NCBI GenBank assembly: GCA_947177115.1
Contig: CAMWTG010000111.1
Span: 1-8,301 of the forward strand
DNA length: 8,301 bases
Reading direction: 5' to 3'
From: an uncultured Clostridia bacterium
Lineage (GTDB): Bacteria > Bacillota > Clostridia > Oscillospirales > Oscillospiraceae
Below the pieces are notes generated by a model. The model saw only the letters and a list, made by a program, of their open reading frames with translations. It was not told where the DNA came from and made no database searches. Both the position numbers and the translations under genes were made by a program. Of this stretch, positions 1 to 7,261 are shown piece after piece (the stretch's first letter is position 1; every line of letters starts with the position of its first letter).

Positions 1-583
1 CCTCCAGCCCCGCCGCCTCCATGACGGTATACAGGCTCTCCACCACCTCGCTGGGCAGGAAAGTGGCTACCACTTCCGCCTCCAGCTGCTGGCCGTTATG
101 ATCCTTCAGCGTGGCCAGGGGATACCGGTCCAGCAGATAGCCGGAAACGGTATAGCCCACCAGATAGCTCCTGCGCTGGGGATCCTGCTCATCGGCCAGG
201 TGGCTCTCGGCATCGGTCACCGCGCCGCTCTCCAGCTGGCTGATCACATCGCTGCCGATGCGCTGCACCTGGGGCAGCTCCATGGCGTAGTGTCCCCGCT
301 CCGTGCGCAGGGCCCGCCCGGCGGCGGCCACGCAGACCCGGCTGAGCTTACAGCCCAGCTTGGCCTCCATGCGCTCGGTGACCCGGCGGGCCACCTTGGC
401 GACCTGCTCAATATCCTCGATCTGGCCGTCCAGCATGGCCCGGCGGCCATGCTCCTCTTTCTCAATGGCCAGGACCTCCAGCCGCTCGTCCACGACCCGG
501 CCCGCTACGCCAATGATGCTGCGGGTCCCAATGTCCAAGGCATAAATCAGCCCTTGATCCTGCTTTTTCCACTCCTGGGGCAT
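1..583 (-). CDS. FtsA/PilM-family actin-like ATPase, 3' end missing (window edge)
   Basis: The first 194 codons of a gene that runs off the left edge without a stop. The start is ATG at 583, with GAGGTGAG just upstream. Residues 17-20 read DIGT, the phosphate-1 nucleotide-binding motif of the actin/Hsp70 fold. About residues 50-90 (LDGQIEDIEQVAKVARRVTE..., then VCVAAAGRALRT) match the FtsA N-terminal region. About residues 150-194 (YPLATLKDHNG, EAEVVATFLP, VMEAAGLE) match the segment following the SHS2/1C insertion in FtsA and PilM. The family comprises membrane-associated actin homologues that tether FtsZ (FtsA) or assemble type IV pili (PilM). Clostridia also carry long FtsA-domain proteins outside the division cluster, and this looks like one of those rather than the canonical ftsA. 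It lies 134 nt downstream of the chemoreceptor, same strand. The family call is firm; the exact role is unknown. Confidence 0.85.
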   Translation of the reverse strand, partial: MPQEWKKQDQGLIYALDIGTRSIIGVAGRVVDERLEVLAIEKEEHGRRAMLDGQIEDIEQVAKVARRVTERMEAKLGCKLSRVCVAAAGRALRTERGHYAMELPQVQRIGSDVISQLESGAVTDAESHLADEQDPQRRSYLVGYTVSGYLLDRYPLATLKDHNGQQLEAEVVATFLPSEVVESLYTVMEAAGLE

Positions 584-630
584 AGCTCTCACCTCACTTC
601 TGCGCTGACAAAAGGGACACGGATAATGGA

Positions 631-660
631 TATGGCATCCCGATCCCACGGGACGCCATA
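631..660 (-). other. 12-bp stem-loop between receptor and FtsA-like gene
   Basis: Inverted repeat with arms 631-642 and 649-660 and a 6-nt loop. The single non-Watson-Crick position is a G-U pair in the minus-strand RNA (A-C on the plus strand), so it folds better as minus-strand transcript. It sits 57 nt past the chemoreceptor stop. Only a short T-run follows (TTTT about 14 nt after the stem), so it is a weak intrinsic terminator at best. It could also be a processing or attenuation hairpin. Confidence 0.45.
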
Positions 661-717
661 CCCACTATGTAGTATCTGTGCTAAGGGGAGACGCAGCAGG
701 GCGTCAAATCCCTTCCA

Positions 718-2511
718 TCAATACTTGGGACCGCCGAAGGGATTGTCATTCCGGCCGCCCAGCATCAGGGGATCCGCGCCGGAGGCATCGGACCAGCCCG
801 CATCGGCACTGGGGACCCGGGGCGCCGCGCCGCCGGAAAATCCGGTCTTATTGCCCACCTGGAACTCAGCCATCAGCTGGTGCATGATATTGGCCTGGCT
901 GCTGAGCTCCTCGCTGGCAGCGGCGCACTCCTCACTGGTGGCGGAGTTGGTCTGCACCACGGCGGAGATCTGATCGATACCCTCGGTGATCTGGGAGATG
1001 GCGGTGGTCTGATTCTCCACGGCATCGGTGACCCGATCCATCAGGGTGACCACGCTGCCGGTAAGCTGCGTTGTCTTCTCCAGGGACTCGGTGACCTTTT
1101 CTACCACTTCCGCGCCCTCGCGGACGGCGGTGATGGAGTTCTCAATGAGGTCCTTGGTGGCCTTGGCGGCCTCATCGGACTTGGAGGACAGGTTGCGGAC
1201 CTCATCGGCCACAACGGCGAAGCCCTTACCGGCGGTACCGGCCCGGGCAGCCTCCACGGCGGCGTTCAGCGCCAGGATGTTGGTCTGGAAAGCGATGTTC
1301 TCGATGGTGGCTACGATCTTGCTGATCTCCTCAGAAGTGCTGGAGATGTTCTGCATGGCAACGTTCAGCTGCTTGACATAGTCGTTGCTGATAGATACCT
1401 GCTCGCCGGCCTGGCCCACGCTCACCCGGGCCTCCTCGGCGGATGCGGCGGTCTGCTTGGAATTGCTGGAGATATCGTTGATGGTGGCAGCGAGCTCCTC
1501 CACAGCGCTGGCCTGCTCTGTTGCGCCCTGGGCCAGGGACTGGGAGCTGTTGGACACCTGCTCGGAACCGGCGGAGACCTGGGTGGCGGACTGAGCGATG
1601 TTGGTGATGGTATCGCTCATACGGACCACGAACTGGTTGACGCTGGTCTGGATGGGGGCCAGGTCGCCGGGGAAGCTGGCGGTCAGCTCCACATCGAAGT
1701 TGCCCTTGGCCATCTGGCCGGTGGTAGAAGAAATGTCCTGAATAACGCTGTGGAGCACGTTCTGGCTGGTGCGCAGCGCATCGCACATCTCACCCAGCTC
1801 GTTCTTGCCGGCAAAGTTGACGGGAACGCCCAGATTACCCTGACTGAAGCCCACCAGAGCAGCACGGACCTGACTGCTGGGCTCAACGATGCTCCGGATG
1901 ATCCTGGCGGCCATCAGCAGCACGACCACAGTGGCGATGACCATCACGCCGATAATGATCGCAAGCGCAATATTGGACGTCAGGTTCTGCTGCTTGATAA
2001 TAGCGGCCTGGGCAACGGCCAGAGCCTCTGCGGCCTTCACGCCGGCATCGGCGGCGGCATTCAGCTTAGGCGTGCAGTTGTTGACAATGAGCGTGGAAGC
2101 CTGCTCCCGGTCGGTGCGGACCACCTCGCAGATCTGCTTGGCATCCGTCTCCCATGCCTTGATGGCATCGGAGAAGCCGTTCAGCGTGCTCTTATCCTCC
2201 AGCGGGAATTTATCCTGCAGCTGGGCAAACAGAGAATCCAGTTCTTCCAGCTTGCTGCTTATCGTGGACAGGGCGGTCAAATCGCCGGACAGGACCACGT
2301 CACGCAGGTTCCGTGCGGCAATATTGTAGGAGATGCGGCAGTCCGCGATCAGCTCCGTGGACTCCACGTAACTGTCGATGATGTCGGTGTAGGCGCTCTT
2401 CTGGGAATTCATCAGCAGCAGAGAAGACACAATGATAATGACTGAAATCAGAATCGTTGTGCCGAAGCCGATGATCAAGCTTTTCTTGATGGACATGTTC
2501 TTGAAATTCAT
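718..2511 (-). CDS. Methyl-accepting chemotaxis protein (transmembrane receptor)
   Basis: A 597-residue receptor that senses a ligand outside the cell and controls CheA kinase through the adaptor CheW. Order: short cytoplasmic N-terminus; TM1 about 12-34; extracellular sensor about 35-178, all helical and of 4HB_MCP type, including RNLRDVVLSGD; TM2 about 179-201; HAMP about 202-254; a second HAMP-like segment about 255-304 (QMAKGNFDVELTASFPGDL); signalling coiled coil about 305-550. The hairpin tip is near 400-440 with the highly conserved IAFQTNILALNAAVEAARAG and GFAVVADEVRNLSSKS. The C-terminal 45 residues are a Gly/Pro-rich tail ending NPFGGPKY, without an NWETF-type CheR tether. The ATG at 2511 has GGAGGA 9 nt upstream. 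No other che gene is in the window. The 4HB sensor does not reveal the ligand. Confidence 0.97.
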   Translation of the reverse strand: MNFKNMSIKKSLIIGFGTTILISVIIIVSSLLLMNSQKSAYTDIIDSYVESTELIADCRISYNIAARNLRDVVLSGDLTALSTISSKLEELDSLFAQLQDKFPLEDKSTLNGFSDAIKAWETDAKQICEVVRTDREQASTLIVNNCTPKLNAAADAGVKAAEALAVAQAAIIKQQNLTSNIALAIIIGVMVIATVVVLLMAARIIRSIVEPSSQVRAALVGFSQGNLGVPVNFAGKNELGEMCDALRTSQNVLHSVIQDISSTTGQMAKGNFDVELTASFPGDLAPIQTSVNQFVVRMSDTITNIAQSATQVSAGSEQVSNSSQSLAQGATEQASAVEELAATINDISSNSKQTAASAEEARVSVGQAGEQVSISNDYVKQLNVAMQNISSTSEEISKIVATIENIAFQTNILALNAAVEAARAGTAGKGFAVVADEVRNLSSKSDEAAKATKDLIENSITAVREGAEVVEKVTESLEKTTQLTGSVVTLMDRVTDAVENQTTAISQITEGIDQISAVVQTNSATSEECAAASEELSSQANIMHQLMAEFQVGNKTGFSGGAAPRVPSADAGWSDASGADPLMLGGRNDNPFGGPKY

Positions 2512-2690
2512 GATGCGTTTTCCTCCTATTTTTTCCCCGGGCCGGTGATCTCCATCGGCGGGCGTTTCTCGCCTGCCGGTTTATTCGGCCAGGCTCTCTT
2601 TTCTGCCCCAGGACCGGCCCAGCGCGGCGGCAGAAGCTCCGCAGCGGACCTGGATCTGCTTTCTTTTGGACATCTATGGCAGCCGGCTTA
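2512..2690 (-). promoter_or_regulatory. 179-nt leader upstream of the chemoreceptor gene, structured, unassigned
   Basis: Gene-free stretch between the ABC ATPase stop and the receptor start. It holds the receptor ribosome binding site (plus-strand TCCTCC at 2521-2526). An 8-bp stem-loop lies at about 2557-2577 (ggcgggcg and cgcctgcc around a 5-nt loop, one G-U pair on the plus strand or one A-C mismatch on the minus). Other GC-rich short inverted repeats occur nearby. I looked for a c-di-GMP class I riboswitch, common upstream of clostridial motility genes, and did not see its conserved core. I did not find a convincing promoter, though the spacer is long enough for one. Confidence 0.35.
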
Positions 2691-3392
2691 TCATACGATA
2701 TCGCCGTACTTCCCATTCTTTACATCGCCCACGATCTTCCCGTCCACCAGCGTGACCACCCGCCTGCGCAGGATGTTCACATACTGGCTGGCGTGGGTGG
2801 CCATGACAATGGTGGTGCCCCGGGCGTTGAGCTCCACCAGCAGGTGGAGCAGATCCCAGATGACATCATCGTCCAGGTTGGCAGTGAGCTCATCCAGCAG
2901 CAGGATGGAGGGACTGTTGAGCACCGCCCGGGCCAGCTCCACCCGCCGGCTCTCGCCGATGGACAGCTCCGCCGGGTAGCAGGCCTCCACGCCGGGCAGG
3001 CCCACAATGCCCAAGGCCTTCTTCACCGCCTCCCGGCCCTTGCGCCGCATCATACCAGCAGCGCTGGCGGCCAGCATTAGATTCTCTTCCACCGTGCGCT
3101 TGCGGATCAGGAGCCCCTGCTGGCTGACCACGCCAAAGGTGCGGCGGGCCCGAATCCGCCAGGGGCCCAGCATCCGGGAGAGATTGGCGTTGTTGAGGAA
3201 CACCGTTCCCTCATCCGGGGCGATCTCGCCGCTCATCAGCTGGAGCAGCGTGGTCTTCCCCGCGCCGCTGCTGCCGATGAGGAAGACGAACTCCCCCTGC
3301 TCCACCGTAAGACTCACGTCCTGCACGGCGTAAGTGAGGCGCCGCTCCTCCATATATCGCTTTGACACATGCTCCAGACGAATTTCCGCCAT
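2691..3392 (-). CDS. FtsE-like ABC transporter ATP-binding protein with divergent signature
   Basis: A 233-residue single nucleotide-binding domain, close to the usual FtsE length. Motifs: Walker A GSSGAGKTT at 40-48, Q-loop VVSQQ around 91, signature LSIGE at 143-147 followed by SRRVELARA, Walker B ILLLDE at 163-168 with the catalytic glutamate E168, D-loop NLDD, and switch histidine H200 in IVMATH. FtsE proteins pair with the membrane protein FtsX to control cell-wall hydrolases; LolD/MacB-type ATPases are the nearest alternative. It departs from the family at LSGGEQQR (here LSIGESRR) and DEPTGN (here DELTAN). No FtsX or other permease lies in the window. The ATG at 3392 is chosen because homology begins there and GGGAGG (3405-3410) lies 12 nt upstream. 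A GTG at 3461 is in frame but would put basic, non-homologous residues inside a hairpin. The partner and role are unknown. Confidence 0.85.
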   Translation of the reverse strand: MAEIRLEHVSKRYMEERRLTYAVQDVSLTVEQGEFVFLIGSSGAGKTTLLQLMSGEIAPDEGTVFLNNANLSRMLGPWRIRARRTFGVVSQQGLLIRKRTVEENLMLAASAAGMMRRKGREAVKKALGIVGLPGVEACYPAELSIGESRRVELARAVLNSPSILLLDELTANLDDDVIWDLLHLLVELNARGTTIVMATHASQYVNILRRRVVTLVDGKIVGDVKNGKYGDIV

Positions 3393-3427
3393 TCCGCGGC
3401 GCCGCCTCCCGTTCTTGCAAGCGTGCC

Positions 3428-3455
3428 TGTTCCGCCGGCCTGAGCCGGCGGAACA
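3428..3455 (-). other. Perfect 12-bp hairpin between FliT-like gene and ABC ATPase
   Basis: Arms 3428-3439 and 3444-3455 are perfectly complementary around a 4-nt loop (CTGA on plus, TCAG on minus). It begins 12 nt past the FliT-like stop and ends 18 nt before the ATPase ribosome binding site. No T-run follows it in either direction; on the minus strand TTTT precedes it instead. It is therefore not a textbook intrinsic terminator. Its place at the end of the flagellar genes suggests transcript end-protection, processing or partial termination. Confidence 0.6.
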
Positions 3456-3467
3456 AAACACGACCAG

Positions 3468-3857
3468 TTACTTGTGATAAAATGAATTCTCTCCCGCCAT
3501 TTTCATACTGATCCGGCGGTCCAAAGCCACGACCTGCTCCAGCAGGCGGCGGGTCTTCCGGCTCTGCTCGGAAAAGATGCGCTCACCATCGCCGGACGGC
3601 TCCGCGCCTTTCAGCAGCTCCCTGGCCCGCTGCCTCTCCACCTCCGGCCAGACGGCCAGACGAAGCTGCTCGCTGTTGTCCACCTCCGCCAGCAGGCGGA
3701 TGGGATCCTGACGCATGGCCACCAGCATCCGGACGGATACCTGATCGCTGCGGTCCAGACTTTCGGCCAGCTGGCCGGTCAGGTCCTGAAGCTCCACAAG
3801 GTAATTATACTTCTTTCTCTCCAGGACTGTCAACTCCAACCAGTCATCTTTGGTCAT
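3468..3857 (-). CDS. Small helical protein, probable FliT/FlgN-like flagellar chaperone
   Basis: A 129-residue protein, soluble, rich in Leu, Glu, Arg and Gln with heptad-like spacing, predicted as an all-helical bundle. I find no diagnostic motif. The call rests on place and form: its ATG overlaps the fliS stop in ATGA (3854-3857), so the two are likely translationally coupled. The slot after fliD-fliS is where FliT occurs in many bacteria; FliT holds the cap protein FliD before export. Size and charge also fit FlgN, the hook-filament junction chaperone. The C-terminus, about residues 95-129 (RKTRRLLEQVVALDRRISMKMAGENSFYHK at its end), resembles the final helix of such chaperones. A specific client is not shown by the sequence. 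Confidence 0.6.
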   Translation of the reverse strand: MTKDDWLELTVLERKKYNYLVELQDLTGQLAESLDRSDQVSVRMLVAMRQDPIRLLAEVDNSEQLRLAVWPEVERQRARELLKGAEPSGDGERIFSEQSRKTRRLLEQVVALDRRISMKMAGENSFYHK

Positions 3858-4249
3858 ATCTGCCCGCCTTTTGCCAACTGGCTGCCGCTGTTTTTCTCGG
3901 CGGCGTGGAATGCGTCCCGCATTTCCACCAGCATGGGGCGGAGTTTTTCCAATTCCTGCTTGTTCCGCCCGATCTTAATCCTGCCCAGCTGGTATGTGAA
4001 ATACTCATACATACGGCTGAGGTCCTGGCTGATGGGATACTTACGGTCCAGCGTCTCATCCAGGTAGTTGACAATATCGCTGCACCGGTCAACGGCAGCC
4101 TCGAATGCGGGGAAGTCCCCCTTGTCCAGGGCAATGGAGGCCATCATCGCCCGCTTGACCAGCTCATCGTACAGCAGCAGCAGCAGCTCGCCGGGGGTCA
4201 TGGAGCCCACGGACTGCTGTTTGTACTGCTGATAGCCCCTCCTATCCAT
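3854..4249 (-). CDS. fliS: Flagellar export chaperone FliS
   Basis: A 131-residue cytoplasmic chaperone that binds the disordered C-terminus of flagellin, prevents its polymerisation and delivers it to the flagellar export gate. The N-terminus carries the family pattern YQQYKQQSV...MTPGELLLLLYDELVKRA, followed by helices with ALDKGDFPAFEAAVDRCSDIVNYLDETLD and the SRMYEYFTYQL segment. Length and helix order match the family. The ATG at 4249 has AAAGGAG 11 nt upstream. It starts 38 nt after the fliD stop and overlaps the next gene by 4 nt, so fliD-fliS-FliT-like is most simply one operon. The flagellin client gene is not in the window. Confidence 0.95.
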   Translation of the reverse strand: MDRRGYQQYKQQSVGSMTPGELLLLLYDELVKRAMMASIALDKGDFPAFEAAVDRCSDIVNYLDETLDRKYPISQDLSRMYEYFTYQLGRIKIGRNKQELEKLRPMLVEMRDAFHAAEKNSGSQLAKGGQI

Positions 4250-4287
4250 ATGGGACGCCGCTCCTTTCTGTCATCAGGGCTCCTCTA

Positions 4288-7182
4288 TCAGCCGCCCATC
4301 AGGCCGGCCAGGGTGGAGCTCTGGGAGTTCATCTGGTTGATGAGTACCTCCAACCGGCTGAACATGCTGGTGTACCGGTCTACCTGGCTCTCCAGCTTAT
4401 CCTGCCACTTCTCGATCTGGGTGCCCAGACTGTCGATCTCCTTCTGCCATTGGTTATCCAGCAGGGACAGGGAGTTCAGCGGGGTGCCGGCCTGCTGGAT
4501 CAGGATGCCCTTAGTAGCGCCGGTGAGGCCAGCGTAGCGGTCCAGCTGGGTCTTCAGACCCTGCATGATGCCGTTATTGGAGGCGCCGCTCTCGCCGGTG
4601 CGGGTGAAGAGATCAGCCACCGCATCGGGATCGTTGTCCAGGGCCTCCCGCAGCTTGTTCTCGTCCAGGGTAATGGTAGTAACGTTATCCGTGGAGAAGG
4701 AGGTGCTGATGCCGATCTTCTGCAGCAGGGCTCCATCGGCTCCGCCGGGCTGGAAGACGCTCTGCATCCGCTCATAGAGGTTGCGCAGGGTGGTATCGCC
4801 AAAGAGGATGCCCTGCTTAGCCCGCTCCTCATAGTTCTTGATCTCGCTTTCGCTCATGCCGGTTTTCTGCTCCTCAGTGAGGGGCTCGTAGGTCTGGAAA
4901 GCGCCGCTGGAATTCTGATAGGGCATGGTGGCGTAGGCCGAACGGATCTCCGTCATCATGTCGTTATAGTCGCTGATCATGGATTTCACGGCGTCCACGA
5001 TCTTATCGGAGTCAGTGCTGGTCTTGAAGGAGATCTCCTCATAGCCTTCATCGGTCTCCTTGAAAGTCTCCTTGAAGTTGATGGTCAGGCCATCAATCTC
5101 CACGCTGTTGCTGCCCCGGGTAAGCGTCTTTTCGGTGCCATTGACCTTCACCGTGAACTTGGCGTCCTGGCCGGCGGTGTACTCCACCTTGGGCGCATAC
5201 TTGTCGTCAAATTTGAGGGAATACGGCGGGTTCCCCTCACTGGCCGGAAGATACATGCTGAAATCGACCTTTGCGCCGCTCTTATCGGTTACTTCCAGCT
5301 CGCCCGTATACTTATTGTAAGCAGCGGTCCAGCCCTCATTTGCAATGCTCTGGTTCAGCTTCTCGGCGACATCCTCGATTGTGTCATCCGCCGAAATTGT
5401 GGTTCCGTACAGGCGGTTGCCGAAATCAAATTTGACATCTTCGGTTTGTCCTTCCCCCAGCCAGTCAATGCCATAGTTCTCAGCAAAGGTACCGGTACTC
5501 TGTTCGCTGATCTCGGTCGAGCCAAAAATAGCCGCCGCCAGACCGTCTTTGATATCGATCTCGCTGCTCGAACCGGTTTCCTTACTGTTGAACACGAACT
5601 CCCGGGTGGCCTTGGAGTAGCTGACCTTCACCCCGGCTTCGCTGTTGGAGTTGATATCGCTCATGATCTCGGACAGCGTAGCGTCCTCGGTATACCGGCC
5701 AATCAGGACATCGTTGATCTTGAAGTCATAAAGCGGCTTACCCGTCTTATCGTCCTTCATGGGCCAGCCGTCCGCATCCTTCGCAACTTCCAGACCGTTC
5801 AGGACATCTTCCTTCATCAGATCTTTGAGCGTGCTGCTGGTGTTGAGGTAGTTGGTGGCGGTGCGGCCGATGCCCAGGGTCTCGCCCACGCTGGTGTTGA
5901 TGAGCAGGTTGGAGCCTTCCTTCACCTCGAAATCCAGCTTCAGCTTGCCGTCTTCCGTGGCGGTGTTGCTGACCTTCAGCTTGTCGCCGAAGGCGGATTT
6001 CACGCTCTTCTGGAGCATGTCCGTATAGGCCCCGGCAATGCCGTCCACACTGTCCACGGTCGTTGTATCGCCCTGCTTGGTGATGGTGTATTTGTCCTTA
6101 TCCAGCTTGCTGGTATCGTAGACATAGCTGGTGTTGCCATACTTATCCTTCACCGTGGAGGGCATGGTAAGCTTGAAGGACTCGCTGCCGTCCTCGCCTG
6201 TGATCTTCTCGATCTTGGGCATCTGGATGGACTTGGTAACGCCGTCCACATTGATGTTGATGCTCTTACCGGACAGATAGTTGTATGCCTTGACGTCCTT
6301 GGTGAACTGGGTGTTCGAATTGACGCTGATGCTTTTCACCGGGTTGTCGCTGTCGCTCGTGTCTCCGATTCCCAGCGCTTTCTTGACGGAGTCGCTGGCG
6401 GAGGTGATGGAGACGCTGTTGCCCGCGCCGGACTTGTCGGCAAAACGGATCGTGCCGCCATCTACCACCACATCAATGCGGTCGGCGGCGGAGACGGACT
6501 CGCCAGTGGACAGGGTGATCTTCTCATTGCCCAGCTTTTCCTTGATCAGGTCGGCCAGCTTCTGGGTCTTCTCCTGGGTCGTGAGCTCCACCTTGTTGCC
6601 GTCCTCGTCCACGCCAATGCGGTCGGCCACCTCATCAAAGCTGATGCTGACGCTCTTGCTGCCGTAGGAGAACCCCAGGGAGCCGGACAGCGTGCCCAGG
6701 GTCACATCGCTGTTCAGGTCCAGCTCATCGGAGGCGGTCACATTGTTCCCGGTATCACCCTTCAGCCCGGATCCATTGGTGACATACCGGGCGGCGGTGG
6801 CCAGCTGGCTCACGCTTTTGAGGACCACATCGCTGTCGGTGCGCCCGGAGGCGGTGACCTTGTCGCCGAATTTGCCCAGAGCCGCCACCTTCACCGCGCT
6901 GCTGAAAAAGGAGGAGCTGAGCAGGTTGGTGGAGGAGGTGTAAGAGGTATACTTGCTGGAAAAGGCGGCCATCTTGGAGATGATGCTCCGGTAGGATTCC
7001 TGTTTCCACTGGATCTTGGTGGCCTTGTTGTTCAGGGTCTGGATCTTGTTCTGATAGCTTTGGACCAGGCTTTCAATCATGCCCTCGGTATCCATACCGC
7101 TGGCAAGACCGCTGATAATATTGGCACTGTTATACAGGCTGCTGGTTCCGCTGCTGCCGCTGATACTGCTGATAGATGCCAT
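4288..7182 (-). CDS. fliD: Flagellar hook-associated protein 2 (filament cap FliD), extra long
   Basis: A 964-residue cap protein, roughly twice the 450-550 residues of well-studied FliDs. FliD is exported through the flagellum and forms the oligomeric cap beneath which flagellin folds into the filament. The N-terminal D0 motif is clear (ISGLASGMDTEGMIESLVQ at about 23-41, then coiled coil to about 75). The C-terminal FliD_C region spans about 725-964, with DKIVDAVKSMISDYNDMM, the DGALLQKIGI segment, DPDAVADLF and a terminal coiled coil ending SSTLAGLMGG. Between them is an expanded middle with several flagellin-IN-like units, the clearest at about 485-554 (FKINDVLIGRY, TLSEIMSDINSNSEAGVKVSY) and 583-645 (TIEDVAEKLNQSI). 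The core of the gene has lower GC than its ends. AAAGGAG precedes the ATG at 7182. Confidence 0.96.
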   Translation of the reverse strand: MASISSISGSSGTSSLYNSANIISGLASGMDTEGMIESLVQSYQNKIQTLNNKATKIQWKQESYRSIISKMAAFSSKYTSYTSSTNLLSSSFFSSAVKVAALGKFGDKVTASGRTDSDVVLKSVSQLATAARYVTNGSGLKGDTGNNVTASDELDLNSDVTLGTLSGSLGFSYGSKSVSISFDEVADRIGVDEDGNKVELTTQEKTQKLADLIKEKLGNEKITLSTGESVSAADRIDVVVDGGTIRFADKSGAGNSVSITSASDSVKKALGIGDTSDSDNPVKSISVNSNTQFTKDVKAYNYLSGKSININVDGVTKSIQMPKIEKITGEDGSESFKLTMPSTVKDKYGNTSYVYDTSKLDKDKYTITKQGDTTTVDSVDGIAGAYTDMLQKSVKSAFGDKLKVSNTATEDGKLKLDFEVKEGSNLLINTSVGETLGIGRTATNYLNTSSTLKDLMKEDVLNGLEVAKDADGWPMKDDKTGKPLYDFKINDVLIGRYTEDATLSEIMSDINSNSEAGVKVSYSKATREFVFNSKETGSSSEIDIKDGLAAAIFGSTEISEQSTGTFAENYGIDWLGEGQTEDVKFDFGNRLYGTTISADDTIEDVAEKLNQSIANEGWTAAYNKYTGELEVTDKSGAKVDFSMYLPASEGNPPYSLKFDDKYAPKVEYTAGQDAKFTVKVNGTEKTLTRGSNSVEIDGLTINFKETFKETDEGYEEISFKTSTDSDKIVDAVKSMISDYNDMMTEIRSAYATMPYQNSSGAFQTYEPLTEEQKTGMSESEIKNYEERAKQGILFGDTTLRNLYERMQSVFQPGGADGALLQKIGISTSFSTDNVTTITLDENKLREALDNDPDAVADLFTRTGESGASNNGIMQGLKTQLDRYAGLTGATKGILIQQAGTPLNSLSLLDNQWQKEIDSLGTQIEKWQDKLESQVDRYTSMFSRLEVLINQMNSQSSTLAGLMGG

Positions 7183-7261
7183 ATCAATCGCTCCTTTATA
7201 ATAAAGTCACAATCTTCTTTCAGAAAATTCGCAGAAAAAAAGAATATCCCTCTGTACTTTT

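Noticed and set aside
98..973. A 291-codon plus-strand frame spanning the FtsA-like start and the receptor end
   Set aside because: It crosses two real genes and their spacer in antisense, has no recognisable domain and no good ribosome binding site.
880..2445. A 521-codon open frame on the plus strand opposite the chemoreceptor
   Set aside because: Low-complexity Gly/Leu/Asp-rich product; antisense shadow of a gene with unmistakable MCP motifs.
2545..2573. Sigma-28-like -10 sequences (GCCGATGG, GCCGAATAA) in the receptor leader, minus strand
   Set aside because: No TAAA-like -35 lies 15 nt upstream of either one; the nearest TAAA is 20 nt from the first.
2512..2690. c-di-GMP class I riboswitch in the receptor leader
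   Set aside because: The conserved core (CACGCACAGGGCAAACC-like and GGGACGCAAAGCC-like) is absent.
3393..3461. N-terminal extension of the ABC ATPase from a GTG at 3461
   Set aside because: It would place the start inside the stable hairpin, lacks a ribosome site and adds an Arg-rich stretch not found in the family.
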